Shown: positions 46,022 to 56,209, numbered from the stretch's first letter. The stretch: DNA of 64,000 nucleotides from Acidobacteriota bacterium (GCA_018000455.1 JAGNJW010000016.1:1-64000), one strand, 5' to 3'. Numbers and translations are program-made. Notes: generated by a model not told the origin, from the letters alone.

Positions 46022-49000
46022 ATGTCCAATCGCCGTTCGACTGCGTCCGCTCCCTCCCCCAAGTCTCATCGGATGTCCCGCGCCCTGCCGCTGTTGGCGT
46101 TGCTGCTGCTGGCGGCGGTCTTCGTGTCGGGCCAACAGCGTCCGCCGGCTGGAAGCTCGGGGCCCGGAGCAGCGCCCAATTTCGACATCCGCTCCTACAA
46201 GGCCGATCCGGATGGACCGCTCGCGGCGCAGGCGGCCGACTACTTCGAGCGCATGCTGCCTGCCGCGCCAGATGTCGCCGCCAACGCGTCGGCCCGCCGC
46301 TCGGGCGAGGCGAGTCTGCGGGCGGCGTTCCGCGACGTGACGATCGAGGCGCATCCGACGCTCGCCACGCCGGAGATCGTCGGCCGGCCCGCCGGCAATG
46401 GATTTCTGAGCGGGCCCTCCGATGATCGGGTGGCGGCCCTACGCACGTTCCTGGGCCGCTACGCTGCCGCCTACGGCATCACCGCGTCAGACGCCGTCGA
46501 CCTCGTCGTGGTTGCCGACTACGCCAATCCGTCCGGCAACATGGGGTGGGTCGAACTCGAGCAGCGGATCCACGGCATCCCGGTATTCCAGGGCACCGTA
46601 CGGGGCGGCTTCACGGCGAAGGGCGAGTTGGCTCGCACGACCGGCACGCTGGCCTCAGGAGTGGTGCCCGGGGCGCTGTCGCCCACGCCGGGGCTGAGCC
46701 CCGAGCAGGCCATCGCCACGGCGGCCGACAGCGTCGGCTGGCTCGCGCCCGAGAACACGCTCACGAGAACCGCCGACGCCTCGAGTCCCGGGCGTACGAC
46801 ATTCACATCGACGACCATGGCCGGCGATGCCGTCGCCTGGCTGACGTATTTTCCGATCGCGTCCGGCGCCGTCCGGCTGGCCTGGGCCACCGAGATCATG
46901 GGCGATCCAGACGCCTTCCTGACGCTGGTCGACGCCGAGACGGCGACGGTGCTGTTCCGGAAGAACCTCACCAACTACCAGACCCAGGCCGCGTCCTACA
47001 ACGTGTATGCCGGCGACAGCCCGGCACCGTCCGGGCCGACGTCGGCGCTGCCCGGCGCCAACTATCAGGCGCCGGTGGTCGCGCGCCAGACCTTCACGCT
47101 CATCGGCAACGAGGCCCCCAACACGTTCAACACCCTGGGCTGGATGACCGACGGCGTCAACGTCACCGACGGCAACAACGTCGAGGCGGGCATGGATCTC
47201 GTGTCGCCCGACGGCGTGGATGCGCCGGTGACCGGCACCGCGCGGTCCTTCACCTTCGCCTACAATCCCGCGCCCGGGAACCCGGGTCCCGGCGACGCGC
47301 CGACGCTGGCCGCCTATCGCAACGGCGAAGGGACCAACATGTTCTACTGGTCGAACCGCTTCCACGATGAGATGTACCGCCTCGGCTTCACCGAGGCGGC
47401 GCGCAACTTCCAGCACGACAACTTCGGACGGGGCGGCGCTGGCGGCGACCGCGTGAGAGCCGAAGGACAGGACTCGTCGGGCACCTCGAACGCCGACTTC
47501 ACGACGCCGGCCGACGGCGGCCGCGGCCGGATGCAGATGTACGTCTTCACCGGGCCGAACCCCGATCGCAGCTCCGGCCTCGACCAGCAGGTGTTACTGC
47601 ACGAGCTGGGTCACGGATTGTCGAACCGGCTCCATGCCAATGCTTCCGGTCTGTCGTCGGGCATGTCGGGCGGCATGGGCGAGGGGTGGTCTGACTTCTA
47701 CGCCATGGCGCTGCTCTCGACGGCGGCGCAGCCCGTGACCGGCATCTACGCCACCGGCGGCTGGCTCACCAACGCACTGTCCACGGGGTTCACCGACAAC
47801 TACTACTACGGCATCCGGCGCTTCCCCTACGCTCTGCGGTCGGTCACCGGCGGACCGTCGAGCCGGCCGCACAACCCTTTGACGTTCGCCGACATCGACC
47901 CCACACAGATCAACCTGGGCGACGGCGCCTTTGCCTACAGTTCCCGCTTCACGTCGACCTCGGCGAACAACGCCTTCCAGGTGCACAACGTCGGTGAGAT
48001 CTGGGCCATGGCGCTGCTGGAAGTGCGCGCGCGATTCATCGCGCGACTCGGCTTCGCCAGCGGCAATCAGCGGATTCTGCAGTTCGTGACCGACGGCATG
48101 AAGCTCGACCCGGCGAACCCGACGTTCGTGCAGGGACGCGACGCGATCCTCGCCGCGGCCGCCGCTGGCGGCGGCACGGCGGCCGACATCGCCGACATCT
48201 GGGCCGGCTTCGCGGTACGCGGGATCGGCGCCCTCGCCAGTGCCGTTGGCCCCGACAGCAGCCAGGTCGTCGAGAGCTTCCTCACGCCGTCCGATCCGTT
48301 ACCGACGCTTGCCATCAACGACGTCACCGCCTCCGAGGGTCAGGCCGGGACGACGACGTTCGCCTTCACCGTGTCGCTCGCCAATCCTGGTGCCGGCGAG
48401 CACCGCGTGTCGTACGCGACCGCGGACGGCACCGCGCAATCGCTCGGCGTGGCAGTGGGTCCCTCGGGCGGCGCCACGATTCCCAGTTCCGGCCCGGCCT
48501 CGGTGTATCCACTCACCGTGCCGGTGTCGGGTGTGGCTGGCACCATCACGTCGCTGGCGGTGCGCCTCGAAGACGTGACGCACACCTTCCCGTCCGACCT
48601 CGACATCCTGCTCGTCGGGCCCGGTGGCCAGCGCGTCATGCTGATGTCAGATGTCGGGAGCGGTACCGATCTCAACGCCGTCGACCTGACCCTCGTCGAC
48701 GGCGCGCCGGCGATGACCACTGGGCCGATCACCACGGGCACCTACGCCCCGACCGATCTGGGGACCACCGACAGCTTGCCCGGGCCCGCGCCGGCCCGCC
48801 CGTTCTCTACGGACCTGTCGGTATTCAACGGTCTCGACGCCAACGGCACCTGGCAGCTCTACGTTACCGACGACGCCATTGGCGACCTTGGCAGCATCGG
48901 CGGGTTCACGCTGTTCGTGTCCACCACCTCCACCGGCGCTGCCGACTACACGAGCGCGACCGGCCAGCTCGTGTTCCCTCCGGGGACGACGACGCAGACC

Positions 49001-49954
49001 ATCAACATCGCCGTGAACGGCGACCTCGTGCCCGAGGCGACTGAGACGTTCGTCGTCAACCTCTCGTCGGCGGTCGGGGCCTACATCGCCGACGGTCAGG
49101 GCATCGGTACTATCCTCGACGACGACAACACGCCAACGGCGCAGCCGCCGACGGGGCTGACCGTGTCGTCGATCGTCGGCAACACGGTGACCCTGACCTG
49201 GACGCCGCCGGCGTTCGGACTGACGCCGACCGGCTACCTGCTCGAAGGCGGGGTGTCGCCGGGCAGCGTGCTGGCGAGTCTGCCGCTCGGGGCGACGCCG
49301 ATGGTGACGTTCGGTGTGCCCACGGGCTCGTTCTTCGTGCGCATCCACACGCTGGCCGGCGGCCAGCGCAGCGGCGCCTCGAACGAGGTGCCGCTCCATG
49401 TCAATGTGCCGGTCGCACCGTCCGCTCCCGCCAATCTACTGGGCGCCGTGTCCGGCAGTGCCCTCACGCTGGCCTGGACCAACACCTTCGGCGGGGGCGC
49501 GCCCACCGGGATTGTCCTCGACGTCTCTGGCGCGCTCTCGGCGTCGCTGCCCCTCGGGCCGGTCGACAGCTTCGCATTCGACGGCGTGCCGCCGGGCACC
49601 TACACCTTCCGCATGCGGGCGACCAACGCGGCCGGCGGCAGCGCCCCGTCGAGTCCGGTGACGCTGACCTTCCCAGGTGGCTGTTCCGGGGTGCCCCTGG
49701 CACCGGCGCGGTTCCGCGCCCTCAAGTCGGGCGGGGTGCTGCTGCTCTCGTGGGACCTCCCCGGCGCAGGACCGGCGCCCGCGGGCTTCGTGCTGGGCGT
49801 CACGTCCGCCGTTTACACGGGTAGCCTGCCGCTAGGGGGTGCCAGGGCGTTCTCGACGCCGGCCCCGCCCGGCACCTACACGTTCACGCTCAGAGGGGTG
49901 AACGCGTGCGGCACGGGCGCCGCCACGGCGCCGCAGGCGGTGACAATCCCCTGA
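46022..49954 (+). CDS. secreted M36 (fungalysin) metallopeptidase with Calx-beta/P-domain/FN3-like tail
   Basis: A 1310-residue secreted protease. The signal is at about residues 18-37 (MSRALPLLALLLLAAVFVSG; ATG 46073 is an alternative start). A propeptide (FTP/PepSY-type, LEQRIHGIPVFQGTVRG) is followed by the M36 catalytic domain with HELGH (527-531) and Glu554 in GEGWSDF as the third zinc ligand. After the catalytic domain comes a Calx-beta domain (about 760-1040) interrupted by a proprotein-convertase P-domain (about 809-970). Three FN3-like repeats of about 90 residues (1043-1310) end the protein. It probably degrades extracellular protein. Unusual is the nested P-domain, see findings. 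Confidence 0.87.
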   Translation: MSNRRSTASAPSPKSHRMSRALPLLALLLLAAVFVSGQQRPPAGSSGPGAAPNFDIRSYKADPDGPLAAQAADYFERMLPAAPDVAANASARRSGEASLRAAFRDVTIEAHPTLATPEIVGRPAGNGFLSGPSDDRVAALRTFLGRYAAAYGITASDAVDLVVVADYANPSGNMGWVELEQRIHGIPVFQGTVRGGFTAKGELARTTGTLASGVVPGALSPTPGLSPEQAIATAADSVGWLAPENTLTRTADASSPGRTTFTSTTMAGDAVAWLTYFPIASGAVRLAWATEIMGDPDAFLTLVDAETATVLFRKNLTNYQTQAASYNVYAGDSPAPSGPTSALPGANYQAPVVARQTFTLIGNEAPNTFNTLGWMTDGVNVTDGNNVEAGMDLVSPDGVDAPVTGTARSFTFAYNPAPGNPGPGDAPTLAAYRNGEGTNMFYWSNRFHDEMYRLGFTEAARNFQHDNFGRGGAGGDRVRAEGQDSSGTSNADFTTPADGGRGRMQMYVFTGPNPDRSSGLDQQVLLHELGHGLSNRLHANASGLSSGMSGGMGEGWSDFYAMALLSTAAQPVTGIYATGGWLTNALSTGFTDNYYYGIRRFPYALRSVTGGPSSRPHNPLTFADIDPTQINLGDGAFAYSSRFTSTSANNAFQVHNVGEIWAMALLEVRARFIARLGFASGNQRILQFVTDGMKLDPANPTFVQGRDAILAAAAAGGGTAADIADIWAGFAVRGIGALASAVGPDSSQVVESFLTPSDPLPTLAINDVTASEGQAGTTTFAFTVSLANPGAGEHRVSYATADGTAQSLGVAVGPSGGATIPSSGPASVYPLTVPVSGVAGTITSLAVRLEDVTHTFPSDLDILLVGPGGQRVMLMSDVGSGTDLNAVDLTLVDGAPAMTTGPITTGTYAPTDLGTTDSLPGPAPARPFSTDLSVFNGLDANGTWQLYVTDDAIGDLGSIGGFTLFVSTTSTGAADYTSATGQLVFPPGTTTQTINIAVNGDLVPEATETFVVNLSSAVGAYIADGQGIGTILDDDNTPTAQPPTGLTVSSIVGNTVTLTWTPPAFGLTPTGYLLEGGVSPGSVLASLPLGATPMVTFGVPTGSFFVRIHTLAGGQRSGASNEVPLHVNVPVAPSAPANLLGAVSGSALTLAWTNTFGGGAPTGIVLDVSGALSASLPLGPVDSFAFDGVPPGTYTFRMRATNAAGGSAPSSPVTLTFPGGCSGVPLAPARFRALKSGGVLLLSWDLPGAGPAPAGFVLGVTSAVYTGSLPLGGARAFSTPAPPGTYTFTLRGVNACGTGAATAPQAVTIP

Positions 49955-50170
49955 GGACGCAGGGCACCGGCGCCCTCGGCCGCGTCCCGAGCCACACGGC
50001 CCGCGCCCGGGCCGGTGGCCCGGTTGTGGGCCAAATCGGCCTTCCCGATGGCCTCCGCGAAGAAATCGGCGCCGGCCAGCCCTGCTTGGGTTTAGTATGA
50101 ATTGTTTAGAATTGCACGTCGCCGGTCCGGTCATGTTGGCTGGGCCCTGATTCCGCTGCCGGAGATGCAC

Positions 50171-51547
50171 ATGTCGAAGCAACACGGGCTGGGGCGCAGA
50201 TCGTTTCTTCATAGCGCGGGCATGACCGCACTGCTGGGCGCAGTGGGGGGTGGCGCGCCGTCGGTGGCCGCCGCAGCCAACGCACTCGCGCCGGGCGGCA
50301 AGTACGACTTCGACACGCCGTACAACCGTTTCGGCACCAATTCGATCAAGTACGACTCGATCATCCGCCAGTACGGCAAGGATTCGATCCAGGTGGGCAT
50401 GGGCATCGCCGACATGGACTTCCGCGCCGCACCGTCGATTACCAAGGCTCTCAAGGAGCGCCTCGAGCACGAGAACTGGGGCTACCTCGACATGCCCGCG
50501 GCCTTCGCCGAGGGCGTGATCGCCTGGAACAAGAAGCACTACGGCGTCACGATTCCTCCCGAGGACCTCATCATCACGATGGGCGTGCACCCCGGCCTCA
50601 TCGCCACGCTCAAGACCTTCTCGCCGGTTGGCACCAAGGTCCTGTTGCAGACGCCGACCTACAACGGATTCTACGGCGACCTCCGCGCCTCCGACACCCT
50701 CGCCGAGGAAGTGCTGCTGAAGCGGTTGCCCGACGGACGCTTTGCGATGGATTTCGACGCCTTCGAGAAGCAGATCAGCATCGACACCAACTCGTTCATC
50801 CTCTGCAACCCGCAGAACCCCACCGGCAACTGCTGGAGCGCCGAGGATCTGCTGCGCATCGGCGAAATCTGTCTGAAGCACCGCGTGGTCGTCCTGGCCG
50901 ACGAGATCCACTGCGACTGGGTGGCCAAGGGCCAGAAGTACACGGCGTTTGCCAGCCTGCCCAACAAGGCGGTGGTCGACAACAGCATCACGTTCAAGGC
51001 CGCCAGCAAGTCGTTTGGCCTCGCGGCGCACAAGGTGGCGTGGTTCTACTCGACCAACAAGGACTTCATGACCCGTATCCGGGTCAATCACCGCGCCGAT
51101 CTGAACACGCTCGGCCTCATCGCCAACATGGGGGCCTACACTCCGGATGGCGAGGAGTGGCTCAGCCAGGCGGTCGACTACGTTGACGCCAACACCGACT
51201 TCGCCGTCGACTACGTGAACTCGAAGCTGCCGGGCGTCAAGGCCATGAAGCCCCAGGGCACCTACCTCATGTGGCTCGACTTCACCGAGTTCTCCGACAA
51301 GATCGGCACCGCCAAGATGGCCGCCGACTACAACCGCACCAAGGCGGCCAATGCGCCGACGCTCAGCAAGGAGCAGATGCTCGAGCGCTATCTCGTGAAG
51401 AACGCGCGCGTGCACCTCAACGCCGGTCAGTCGTACGGCAAGGGCAGCGACAACTTCATGCGCATGAATATCTCGACCTCGCGCAAGACCATCGAACTGG
51501 CCCTGACCAATCTCGCAACCGCACTCAACAAGTCGACGAGCATCTAG
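50171..51547 (+). CDS. Tat-exported PatB/MalY-type PLP aminotransferase (C-S lyase-like)
   Basis: A 458-residue protein. ATG 50171 is chosen because GGAG lies 7 nt before it. The N-terminus has a twin-arginine signal (LGRRSFLHSAGMTALLGAVGGG), so the folded PLP enzyme should be periplasmic. The rest is a class I/II fold: GIADMDFRAAPSI, CNPQNPTGNCW, LADEIHCDW and the PLP lysine in FKAASKSFGLAAHK. ADMDF and DEIHCDW are typical of PatB/MalY cystathionine beta-lyases. Expected activity is a beta-elimination or transamination of a sulfur amino acid. Export of such an enzyme is uncommon. A strong hairpin terminator follows. Confidence 0.83.
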   Translation: MSKQHGLGRRSFLHSAGMTALLGAVGGGAPSVAAAANALAPGGKYDFDTPYNRFGTNSIKYDSIIRQYGKDSIQVGMGIADMDFRAAPSITKALKERLEHENWGYLDMPAAFAEGVIAWNKKHYGVTIPPEDLIITMGVHPGLIATLKTFSPVGTKVLLQTPTYNGFYGDLRASDTLAEEVLLKRLPDGRFAMDFDAFEKQISIDTNSFILCNPQNPTGNCWSAEDLLRIGEICLKHRVVVLADEIHCDWVAKGQKYTAFASLPNKAVVDNSITFKAASKSFGLAAHKVAWFYSTNKDFMTRIRVNHRADLNTLGLIANMGAYTPDGEEWLSQAVDYVDANTDFAVDYVNSKLPGVKAMKPQGTYLMWLDFTEFSDKIGTAKMAADYNRTKAANAPTLSKEQMLERYLVKNARVHLNAGQSYGKGSDNFMRMNISTSRKTIELALTNLATALNKSTSI

Positions 51548-51558
51548 TTCTGGTTCTG

Positions 51559-51591
51559 GTGCGCGGGAGCGGATGAGCCGCTCCCGCGCAC
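51559..51591 (+). terminator. 14-bp perfect hairpin terminator
   Basis: GTGCGCGGGAGCGG (51559-51572) pairs with CCGCTCCCGCGCAC (51578-51591) around loop ATGAG. It begins 12 nt after the aminotransferase stop. The U-tract is weak. Confidence 0.65.
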
Positions 51592-51826
51592 TGCCTTCCG
51601 CCTGCACGACCCCGCACCGGCACTCCGCACTTCGCTCCGCCTGGTTCTCACCGCACTTCGATCTGACGGATCTGTAAGTTATTTCCGAGGAAATCCAGCT
51701 CAACCGCTCGAAAGACGTGGTCGAGCACGACGCCGTGGCATGCCGCGGCACACGTGCGACGTGGTTGGAAAGAAGGTCGGTGAGGGAAAGCGGCGCCCGC
51801 TGGCGCTTTGCGAAGTGTCGGGTAAA

Positions 51827-52039
51827 ATGACAACTCCTGCCATGTTCCTGATCGCGACGATTCTTCCGGCCGCAGCGGTGGCTGCCGCCGAACCCCTGAC
51901 CCGCGCATCCGAGGTGCCCGAGCTGGCGTCGATGGCCCTGCTGTCGATCGTGCTCGTGGGGGTGTCGGTGGCCGTGCGACGCACTGGCCCCAAGCCAGAC
52001 GACCGGGACCGCCGCGACGGCGGCCTGCCCCGGTCGTAG
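51827..52039 (+). CDS. 70-residue protein: signal peptide plus PEP-CTERM-like sorting segment
   Basis: The protein reads MTTPAMFLIATILPAAAVAAAEP, an apparent signal peptide. After about ten residues comes VPELASMALLSIVLVGVSVAVRR, which resembles a PEP-CTERM sorting tail (VPEP-type motif, helix, Arg) with Leu in place of the second Pro. Almost no mature domain remains between them. It could be a degenerate remnant of a longer exported protein, or a small membrane protein. The start ATG 51827 follows GGTAAA. It converges with the cyclophilin gene 9 nt away. Confidence 0.4.
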   Translation: MTTPAMFLIATILPAAAVAAAEPLTRASEVPELASMALLSIVLVGVSVAVRRTGPKPDDRDRRDGGLPRS

Positions 52040-52048
52040 TCGACGCTT

Positions 52049-52570
52049 CTACGCCACGCGCTCGATCGTCAACTGATCGATCGTGATGTCAGTCGCCGGG
52101 CGGTCCTGTCGTCCCGTCTTGGTCGTGCCGATCGCGTTCACCACGTCCATACCCTCGACGACTTCCCCGAATACCGAGTGCCGGTTGTCGAGCCACGGCG
52201 TGGCCGCCAGCGTGATGAAGAACTGGCTGCCGTTGGTGTTGGGACCCGCGTTCGCCATCGACAGGATGCCGGCCCCGACGTGCTTCAAGCCAGGTGCGAA
52301 CTCGTCCTCGAACTTGTAGCCGGGGCCGCCCGTGCCGTTGCCAAGCGGGCACCCGCCTTGGATCATGAAGTCGGCGATGACCCGGTGGAAGGCCAAGCCG
52401 TTGTAGAAGGGTGTCGAACGCTTCTCGCCGGTGGCCGGATCGCTCCAGGTCTTGGTCCCCTCGGCCAGGCCGACGAAGTTGGCCACCGTCTTGGGCGTCT
52501 CCTTCTCGAAGAGCCGGACCAGGAACGTGCCGGCGCTCGTTGTGAATCGTGCGTACAGTCCTGATGTCAT
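52049..52570 (-). CDS. cyclophilin-type peptidyl-prolyl cis-trans isomerase
   Basis: A 173-residue protein without a signal peptide, therefore cytoplasmic. Cyclophilin hallmarks: [26 protein letters not shown] (catalytic Arg in FHRV), [12 protein letters not shown] and [14 protein letters not shown]. It catalyses proline isomerisation in folding proteins. The gene diverges from glgB with only 61 bp between the starts. Confidence 0.92.
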   Translation of the reverse strand: MTSGLYARFTTSAGTFLVRLFEKETPKTVANFVGLAEGTKTWSDPATGEKRSTPFYNGLAFHRVIADFMIQGGCPLGNGTGGPGYKFEDEFAPGLKHVGAGILSMANAGPNTNGSQFFITLAATPWLDNRHSVFGEVVEGMDVVNAIGTTKTGRQDRPATDITIDQLTIERVA

Positions 52571-52610
52571 CCGGCGATCATATCGCGGGAGGCGACCCGA
52601 GGCGCCACGC

Positions 52611-52616
52611 TACAAT
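52611..52616 (+). promoter_or_regulatory. candidate -10 box (TACAAT) of glgB
   Basis: TACAAT ends 15 nt before ATG 52632 inside the 61-bp divergent intergenic region. No clear -35 box. Confidence 0.35.
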
Positions 52617-52631
52617 CGACCGACCCGCCAC

Positions 52632-54824
52632 ATGTCCGCCCCCCCAGCGCTCTCCGCCGCCGAACTCGACGCCTTGGTTGCTGGCCGGCACCGCGATCCC
52701 TTCGCCGTGCTCGGTCCTCACACCATTGACGGTGCCGTGGCGGTGCGGGCATTCCGGCCCGGGGCGTCCTCCATCACCTTCGTCGAGCGGTCGGGCGGCG
52801 CCCGGCACGCGATGCGCTCCCTGCACCAGGCCGGCGTCTTCGAACTCGTGCTGCCAGCCGGCTCGCTGCCCGACTACCGGCTGCACATCACCGAGGGCAA
52901 CGGCGTCACGCACCAGGTAGACGACCCCTATCGCTACGGGCCGATCTTCGGCGCGCTCGACGCGCACCTTTTCGCGGAGGGGACGCACCACCGTGCCTAC
53001 GATGCGCTCGGGGCCCGGCTGGTCTCGCGCGGCGGCACGCCCGGCGTGCACTTCGCGGTGTGGGCGCCGAATGCGGAGCGCGTGAGCGTGGTCGGCGATT
53101 TCAACGGCTGGGAAGGGCGCACCCACCCGATGCGTCTCATCGCCGGCGCCGGCGTGTGGGAGATTTTCCTGCCCGGCCTCGCCGCGGGCCCCCGCTACAA
53201 GTTCGAGGTGCGCGACCAGCGCGGACGCATCTTCCAGAAGGCCGATCCGTTCGGCCGCTGGTTCGAAGCCCCGCCCGACACCGCCTCGATCGTCTGGCAG
53301 GGAGGCTACGCCTGGCAGGATGACGCCTGGATGGCCGCCCACGCCACACCGGCCGCGCCGGCGCCGATGTCGGTCTACGAGGTGCACCTCGGGTCGTGGC
53401 GGCGTGCCGAGCACGGCGGCCGCGCGATGACCTATCGGGAGATGGCCGAGACGCTCGTGCCCTACGTACGCGATCTCGGCTTCACCCATCTCGAGCTCAT
53501 GCCGGTGATGGAACATCCCTACACCGGTTCGTGGGGCTACCAGGTGATCGGCTTCTTCGCGCCGACCAGCCGCTTCGGCACGCCCGACGACTTCAAGTTC
53601 TTCGTCGATGCATGCCACCGCGCCGGCCTTGGCGTGCTGCTCGACTGGGTGCCGGGTCACTTCCCGAAGGACGCTCATGGCCTGGCACGCTTCGACGGCA
53701 CGGCGCTCTTCGAGCATGCCGACCCGCGCCAGGGCGAACATCAGGACTGGGGCACGCTCATCTTCAACTACGGCCGGCACGAGGTCAGCGCCTTCCTCGT
53801 GAGCAGCGCCCTGTTCTGGCTGCGCGAGTTCCACATCGATGGCCTGCGGGTGGACGCCGTGGCGTCGATGCTGTATCTCGACTACTCGCGCCAGGCGGGT
53901 GAGTGGGTGCCGAATCAGCACGGGGGACGCGAGAACCTCGAGGCCGTCGCTTTCCTGCGCCACCTCACGAGCGTCGTGCGGGCCGAGCATCCCGGCGTCG
54001 CCCTGATGGCCGAGGAGTCCACTTCGTGGCCTGGCGTGACCCGCGACGTGCACCTGGGCGGCCTCGGTTTCACCCACAAGTGGAACATGGGATGGATGCA
54101 CGACATGCTCGCCTACTGCGGGCAGGATCCCATCTACCGCAAGTGGCACCACGACAAGATCACCTTCTCGCTGCTCTACGCCTTCAGCGAGAAATTCCTG
54201 CTGCCGTTCTCGCACGACGAGGTCGTGCACGGGAAGAAGTCGCTGCTCGCCAAGATGCCGGGCGATGCCTGGCAGCAGCACGCGACGCTGCGCACGCTGT
54301 TCGGCTACATGTTCGTGCACCCTGGCCGGAAGCTGCTGTTCATGGGCGCCGAGATCGGGCAGTGGCGTGAGTGGAACCACGACTGGGAGCTCGACTGGGC
54401 CGTGCTCGGAGACGCGCGTCACGCCGGGCTGCAGCGCTGGGTCCGCGATCTGAACGGCGCCTACCAGGCCTTGACGCCGCTCTGGGCCGACGACGACTCG
54501 CCGGCGGGTTTTGCCTGGATCGACTGCCACGATTCAGACAACAGCGTCATCTCGCTGCTGCGCCGTGACCCGCAGAGCGGCGGCGTGATCGTGGCCGTCG
54601 CCAACTTCACGCCGACGCCGCGGCACGGCTACCGCATCGGCGTTCCCTCCGGCGGTTGCTGGCGCGAGCGCCTCAACAGCGACGCGACCCCCTATGGCGG
54701 CAGCGGGGCGGGCAATGGCGGGGCGGTGGTGGCCGGTGACCAGCCTCACCACGGGCATCCACACGTCCTCACGCTGGTGGTGCCGCCCCTCGGATTCCTG
54801 CTGCTCGAACCCGACACGCCGTAG
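52632..54824 (+). CDS. glgB: 1,4-alpha-glucan branching enzyme
   Basis: A 730-residue enzyme of GH13 subfamily 9. The N-terminal N1 domain (residues 1 to about 110, DPFAVLGPH) is followed by a CBM48 (VHFAVWAPNAERVSVVGDFNGW) and the catalytic barrel: YEVHLGSWRR, Asp408 in GLRVDAVASMLYLDYSR, the catalytic Glu in LMAEESTSWPGVT, and FSHDEVVHGKKSLL. The C-terminal beta domain ends VVPPLGFLLLEPD. It makes alpha-1,6 branches in glycogen. The length is that of full-length GlgB. Other glg genes are not in the window. Confidence 0.95.
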   Translation: MSAPPALSAAELDALVAGRHRDPFAVLGPHTIDGAVAVRAFRPGASSITFVERSGGARHAMRSLHQAGVFELVLPAGSLPDYRLHITEGNGVTHQVDDPYRYGPIFGALDAHLFAEGTHHRAYDALGARLVSRGGTPGVHFAVWAPNAERVSVVGDFNGWEGRTHPMRLIAGAGVWEIFLPGLAAGPRYKFEVRDQRGRIFQKADPFGRWFEAPPDTASIVWQGGYAWQDDAWMAAHATPAAPAPMSVYEVHLGSWRRAEHGGRAMTYREMAETLVPYVRDLGFTHLELMPVMEHPYTGSWGYQVIGFFAPTSRFGTPDDFKFFVDACHRAGLGVLLDWVPGHFPKDAHGLARFDGTALFEHADPRQGEHQDWGTLIFNYGRHEVSAFLVSSALFWLREFHIDGLRVDAVASMLYLDYSRQAGEWVPNQHGGRENLEAVAFLRHLTSVVRAEHPGVALMAEESTSWPGVTRDVHLGGLGFTHKWNMGWMHDMLAYCGQDPIYRKWHHDKITFSLLYAFSEKFLLPFSHDEVVHGKKSLLAKMPGDAWQQHATLRTLFGYMFVHPGRKLLFMGAEIGQWREWNHDWELDWAVLGDARHAGLQRWVRDLNGAYQALTPLWADDDSPAGFAWIDCHDSDNSVISLLRRDPQSGGVIVAVANFTPTPRHGYRIGVPSGGCWRERLNSDATPYGGSGAGNGGAVVAGDQPHHGHPHVLTLVVPPLGFLLLEPDTP

Positions 54825-55069
54825 CGGCCTGGGACGAGCGGCGGGATTGGTGAGACGGCACGGCGCGTGCACAGGGCGCCGGCGTGTTCGCACCCGCGCC
54901 ACCGCCGTCGTCACGGTCTCTGACCAGGGCCCAGTGGGCGCTGCGCCGTGACGAATGGCGTCGTCGCAGGGGCCGGCCGACACGACGGGTCGTCGAACGT
55001 CCGGGTGCGGTGCGTGGCGTGACCCAGTCCCTCATTGACCTCGGCTCGATGGCGGTCGATAGTGGACGA

Positions 55070-56209
55070 ATGTCCGCCCGTACCGGCGTCCTCCGCCTGC
55101 GGCTCGTGTTCGGCGCGGCGACCTTGCTCGGGTTCTACTCGGCGCTGCTGGCGTACTACTACGTCACCACGTTCGGCTCGCGCGGCAGCGACTCGTTCGG
55201 CCTGCTGCTGGCCCTCAACCTCAACTACTGGTATGCCTGGGCGGTCGTCACGCCGGGAATCCTGTGGCTGTCGCGCCGCTTTCCGCTCGAGCGCGGCGCG
55301 CTCCTGCGCAGCGTGCCGGCGCACCTGGTCGGCGTCTTCCTGGCCACGCTCGTCCATGTCTCCCTCGTCACGCTCGGGCGCGAGGGCATCTACTACGCCA
55401 CCGGGATGACTTCGGCCCGCTGGCTCGAAGAGTTCCAGCGGATGTTCTTCCTCAACTTCGACTTCGAGATGGCCACCTACTGGGCGATCGTGGGGCTGAG
55501 CCACGCCCTGCGCTACCACTACGAGGCGCAGGCGCGGGCGCTCACCGCGTCCAGGCTCGAGACCCGCCTGGTCGAGGCGCAGCTCCAGACGCTGCAGCGC
55601 CAGATCCAGCCGCATTTCCTGTTCAACACGTTGAATACGGTGGCGGCGCTGATGCACCGCGACGTCGAGGCCGCCGACGACATGATCGCCAGACTCGGCG
55701 ACCTGCTGCGCCAGTCGATCGAGACCGTCGACGTGCAGGAAGTGGCGCTCTCCCACGAAGTGGAGTTCCTGCGCAAGTACGTCGACATCGAACAAGCGCG
55801 CTTCCAGGACCGTCTCACTGTCACGTTCGAAATCGATGCGGACACCGAGGATTGCCCGGTGCCCAACTTGTTGCTGCAGCCACTCGTCGAAAACTCCATC
55901 CGTCACGGCATCGGCCCGCGGACGGGGCCGGGACACGTGCTGGTGAAGGCGGCGCGAGCGGGCGAGGTGCTGCGCCTCGAAGTCCGGGACGACGGCGTGG
56001 GCGTCGATGCCGCCAGACTGTCGGATCTCGAACACGGCGTCGGACTCTCGAATACCCGGTCGCGGCTGACGCACCTCTACGGCGCCCGCCATCGGTTTGC
56101 AGTCACGAGCCCGGCCCAGGGGGGCTTGTCGGTAGCCATCGAGATTCCCGTGGACGAACCAGCCAGGGAGGCCAGCGCGGTCGACCTGTTGACGGAGGGT
56201 GCGGCGTGA
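55070..56209 (+). CDS. LytS/YehU-type sensor histidine kinase
   Basis: A 379-residue inner-membrane kinase. Four to five N-terminal helices (about residues 8-150) carry no recognised ligand domain. The kinase core has the His_kinase box QRQIQPHFLFNTLNTVAALMH, with phospho-acceptor His in QPHF, and an HATPase_c domain (LLQPLVENSIRHG, DDGVGVD, GVGLSNTRSRL). It overlaps its response regulator by 4 nt (GTGA). ATG 55049 is an alternative start. The 245 bp upstream hold no gene. Confidence 0.87.
   Translation: MSARTGVLRLRLVFGAATLLGFYSALLAYYYVTTFGSRGSDSFGLLLALNLNYWYAWAVVTPGILWLSRRFPLERGALLRSVPAHLVGVFLATLVHVSLVTLGREGIYYATGMTSARWLEEFQRMFFLNFDFEMATYWAIVGLSHALRYHYEAQARALTASRLETRLVEAQLQTLQRQIQPHFLFNTLNTVAALMHRDVEAADDMIARLGDLLRQSIETVDVQEVALSHEVEFLRKYVDIEQARFQDRLTVTFEIDADTEDCPVPNLLLQPLVENSIRHGIGPRTGPGHVLVKAARAGEVLRLEVRDDGVGVDAARLSDLEHGVGLSNTRSRLTHLYGARHRFAVTSPAQGGLSVAIEIPVDEPAREASAVDLLTEGAA

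Noticed and set aside
49832..51751. 639-codon minus-strand frame
   Set aside because: Antisense to the PatB-like aminotransferase gene, without recognisable motifs.
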